Source: UBA8079 sp965205535 (lineage in GTDB: Bacteria > Pseudomonadota > Alphaproteobacteria > UBA6615). From it: 64,000 nucleotides of DNA. Within the stretch, counting starts at the first letter, position 1. The number at the start of each line of letters is the position of its first letter. Both the position numbers and the translations under genes were made by a program. The notes under the pieces are model-generated. The model was not told the origin of the DNA, searched no databases, and saw only the letters and a program-made list of their open reading frames with translations. The stretch is taken from NCBI GenBank assembly GCA_965205535.1, contig CBDBHH010000005.1, positions 868,001 to 932,000 on the forward strand, read 5' to 3'. This document shows, piece by piece, positions 61,909 to 64,000 of the stretch.

Positions 61909-64000
61909 TGATGAGCCCATTTTTCGCGTTCCGTTTTGATATCACGAAACCTAGCCGCACCTATGACGTTCTGGTCATATTCGTCGCAACCGCCAAATTG
62001 GATCCAGACGCTTTTGCTACAGTCATTCAAGAAGAAATTAGAATTAACCTTGTCCCAGACAAGATCATCACTGTGGTGCGAGATGTAGGTTTTGATATCA
62101 TCAAAAGTGAACTCGAGAACGATTCACTTCACAAAGCAACCATCGCGCGTTTGAATAGCAAGTGCGCAGTCACTTTAGCCGGATATGATTTACTTGGTCA
62201 GGAAACCAGGCAGGTAAATATCGAGCCCGGCCCCTCGGACCAACCGGAAATAGATTTCGACGATTTCAAGCGCCGTGGAATTACAAGAATATTCAATAAC
62301 CGCCATGGTTTTGTTGAATCGACACCCACATACCATTTTGAAAACCCGTCAGGTCGACACACTGAGCGCTTCATCCGCCTATCGAACATTCTCGCTCGTG
62401 GCGCTGAGATTGCTTTCATCGGTTTTTGCACTCTCCCCACGATCCCTATGGATGCAACAAGCGTCTATATTGACACTCCATCACTCTTCGCTGTCGTCGC
62501 CACTATCAACGATCAACGCCTATCATTCAGTTCAGAACCTCTCATAGCGGATAACTTCGCGTCATATTCCGGCGTGAATGATTATCAGTTCCAAAGACCT
62601 GAAGAATCGTACGTACTAATTTCGGCCTCTTCAAGCGGCTCTCTGGCCGTCCAACTTGCGGGGGATCAAGGTTTCGACCCGTCACAGATTGCACACCTCT
62701 TATTCCTTGGGGAGGACAAGAGTGACAGTCGAGTTGTTTGTGATCTTCAGTTTCACGAGGACGAAAATCCCGAAGGATTCGAGTTGCGTGCTGTAGAGAG
62801 CTCAGACGTTTGCCGCATGTGCGCGAGCGGATCTTTCGCTATTAAGCTGCAAGGCGACCAGTTTGAGTTTGCTGGCCCACAACAAGAACCACTTGAGATC
62901 TTGAAAACGTATGCCCCGAAAAGTCTCTCCCAGTTGATGCGCCGAACGGCAGGAACAAACATCTATGGAGTAGTAGCCGGCACCACGCCCCAATCACGTC
63001 AGTTCGATATAGATCCGGAGAAGCTTCTTGCCAACACTGAGTTCAAGAAGCGCCTTGATTACTTAATGCGTCGTTCGCTTCCTGCCAGCCTAAGCCATGT
63101 GATTGCCCTAGATTCGGCCTCCATGCCACTCGCCACGGAAGTCGCTAATTTTCACGCCCAAGAGCCGAGAATTGTAATAGAACGAAAAAATTTAACCGAT
63201 ATTCCAAAAAATACTTCTACTGCAATAGTAATTGTCGCGAGCGTAGTAGAAAGCGGACGAAGTTTACTAGAACTCAGTCGCGACCTGAGGAGCATAGTAC
63301 CGGAAGCGCCTCTTCTCTATCTCGTTGGTTTATCAAAATCGAATGGGGAACCACGTCGTAGTATTTCACTCGCCAAAACGCTCGTTCAAACCACTAATCC
63401 GTACCCCTATCAGTTCATCGAAATCGAAAAAATGGTTTTGCCATATTCAAGAGACAACAGAAGCTGGGCGGAGGAACTTAAACTATGGAGTGCAATCAAA
63501 AATCGGGCCCCTGGGACTCTGCTCACCACGATTGAAACGCGAATAGGGCAGCTGCGAAAAACATCCGTCCCGCTTCGCGAAGAACTTTTTATCTCGAATA
63601 CTCCCGAAATGTCGCTCGAACTTCAACCCGGTTTCGTTTTTTGGCCTCGTGAAACCTCTGATGAAGAACATAGCGATGCTGACGTTTTCTTCACTATTGC
63701 CTCAGTACTACAACAGCTGCGTGCAAACGCCCGTCAACCCGACATGAGCGGCGCCATAAAAAGCAATTGGTTTCAGCAGACAATACTAGCACCCGAAAAT
63801 TTTGGCCGGTTCAACGACGATATAATCCAAGCAAGTTTTCTTCGTGCCGCATACCCTCGCGAGATGAACTACGGTGACGCACCGTCTGAAAGTCGCGAAA
63901 TGGGGCGGTTAATACAACGCATTATCAAATCTTCAGATTCACCACGCGGAGGCGCTGCAGCAGAATTTCTGCTCGCAATCGCAACCAATCGCCTGCAACT
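61908..64000 (+). CDS. Very large protein, possible phosphoribosyltransferase-like segments (open at right edge)
   Basis: An open frame from ATG 61908 (or 61911) runs to the edge with no stop, giving at least 697 residues; it starts MMSPFFAFRFDITKPSRTYD. Residues about 146-165 (PSGRHTERFIRLSNILARG) recall the ligand-entry part of orotate phosphoribosyltransferase-like proteins, and about 440-460 (AIVIVASVVESGRSLLELSR) recall the PRPP-binding loop pattern, though the usual acidic pair is absent and the two are far apart. I therefore call this only possible. There is no membrane segment or signal peptide. It is coupled to the GHKL ATPase by TGATG. Confidence 0.65.
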   Translation, partial: MMSPFFAFRFDITKPSRTYDVLVIFVATAKLDPDAFATVIQEEIRINLVPDKIITVVRDVGFDIIKSELENDSLHKATIARLNSKCAVTLAGYDLLGQETRQVNIEPGPSDQPEIDFDDFKRRGITRIFNNRHGFVESTPTYHFENPSGRHTERFIRLSNILARGAEIAFIGFCTLPTIPMDATSVYIDTPSLFAVVATINDQRLSFSSEPLIADNFASYSGVNDYQFQRPEESYVLISASSSGSLAVQLAGDQGFDPSQIAHLLFLGEDKSDSRVVCDLQFHEDENPEGFELRAVESSDVCRMCASGSFAIKLQGDQFEFAGPQQEPLEILKTYAPKSLSQLMRRTAGTNIYGVVAGTTPQSRQFDIDPEKLLANTEFKKRLDYLMRRSLPASLSHVIALDSASMPLATEVANFHAQEPRIVIERKNLTDIPKNTSTAIVIVASVVESGRSLLELSRDLRSIVPEAPLLYLVGLSKSNGEPRRSISLAKTLVQTTNPYPYQFIEIEKMVLPYSRDNRSWAEELKLWSAIKNRAPGTLLTTIETRIGQLRKTSVPLREELFISNTPEMSLELQPGFVFWPRETSDEEHSDADVFFTIASVLQQLRANARQPDMSGAIKSNWFQQTILAPENFGRFNDDIIQASFLRAAYPREMNYGDAPSESREMGRLIQRIIKSSDSPRGGAAAEFLLAIATNRLQ

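Overview
The window looks like chromosomal DNA of a free-living alphaproteobacterium. It is GC-rich, carries DUF2336 and DUF2849 proteins, a CycM-type membrane cytochrome, a YejABEF transporter and a short (about 96 nt) SRP RNA next to dnaX. The gene orders dapD-dapE, def-fmt-truA, dnaX-ybaB-recR and cysG-DUF2849-cysI-DUF934-cysH are familiar from Rhodospirillales-like genomes. The taxonomic placement is inferred from gene content only; there is no rRNA in the window.

From 1 to about 45.6 kb the content is mainly core. Positions 1-4146 (minus) hold a c-di-GMP unit in which a PAS-EAL protein (broken by one extra base in a G8 tract), a PAS-GAF-GGDEF cyclase and a DUF2336 protein are joined by ATGA overlaps. 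Then come lysine/peptidoglycan precursor genes (dapD, dapE), the formyl-methionine and tRNA modification operon (def, fmt, truA, plus an MFS exporter), rmuC, dnaX-ybaB-recR, SRP RNA, nudC, kdsB-pheA, cycM, a hisN-like phosphatase, an ACT protein, yejABEF and ghrA. Small redox enzymes follow: two glutathione transferases, a luciferase-like monooxygenase and an M17 aminopeptidase. A complete assimilatory sulfate/sulfite operon lies at 32.2-36.9 kb. From 37.4 to 45.6 kb there is a mixed set of oxidoreductases: a cupin, a GST, a PHBH-type flavoprotein, a CmcJ/NvfI-like enzyme, a GFA protein, a LysR regulator with a divergent AhpD-like gene, a PPOX flavoprotein and an MFS carrier.

From about 45.6 kb to the right end the DNA is accessory. 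A 0.6 kb non-coding stretch with a tRNA-Ser-like fragment and a hairpin precedes an adenylate cyclase-TPR gene. A cluster of CAGGGA repeats comes next, then an HTH regulator divergent from a three-gene recombinase/ParB/RepB cassette, a broken ParB-methyltransferase and a DUF5681 protein. After that come a type IV restriction pair (McrB with extra N-terminal sensor-like domains, and McrC), two membrane proteins, and a junction where an MBL-fold gene and a UvrD-type helicase gene have both lost their 5' ends. The window ends with a visibly more AT-rich, translationally coupled pair: a GHKL-type ATPase followed by a very large protein (at least 697 codons, open at the edge) that may carry phosphoribosyltransferase-like segments. 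This last pair, sitting in a restriction/mobile-element setting, is the best candidate for an undescribed, possibly defensive, system.
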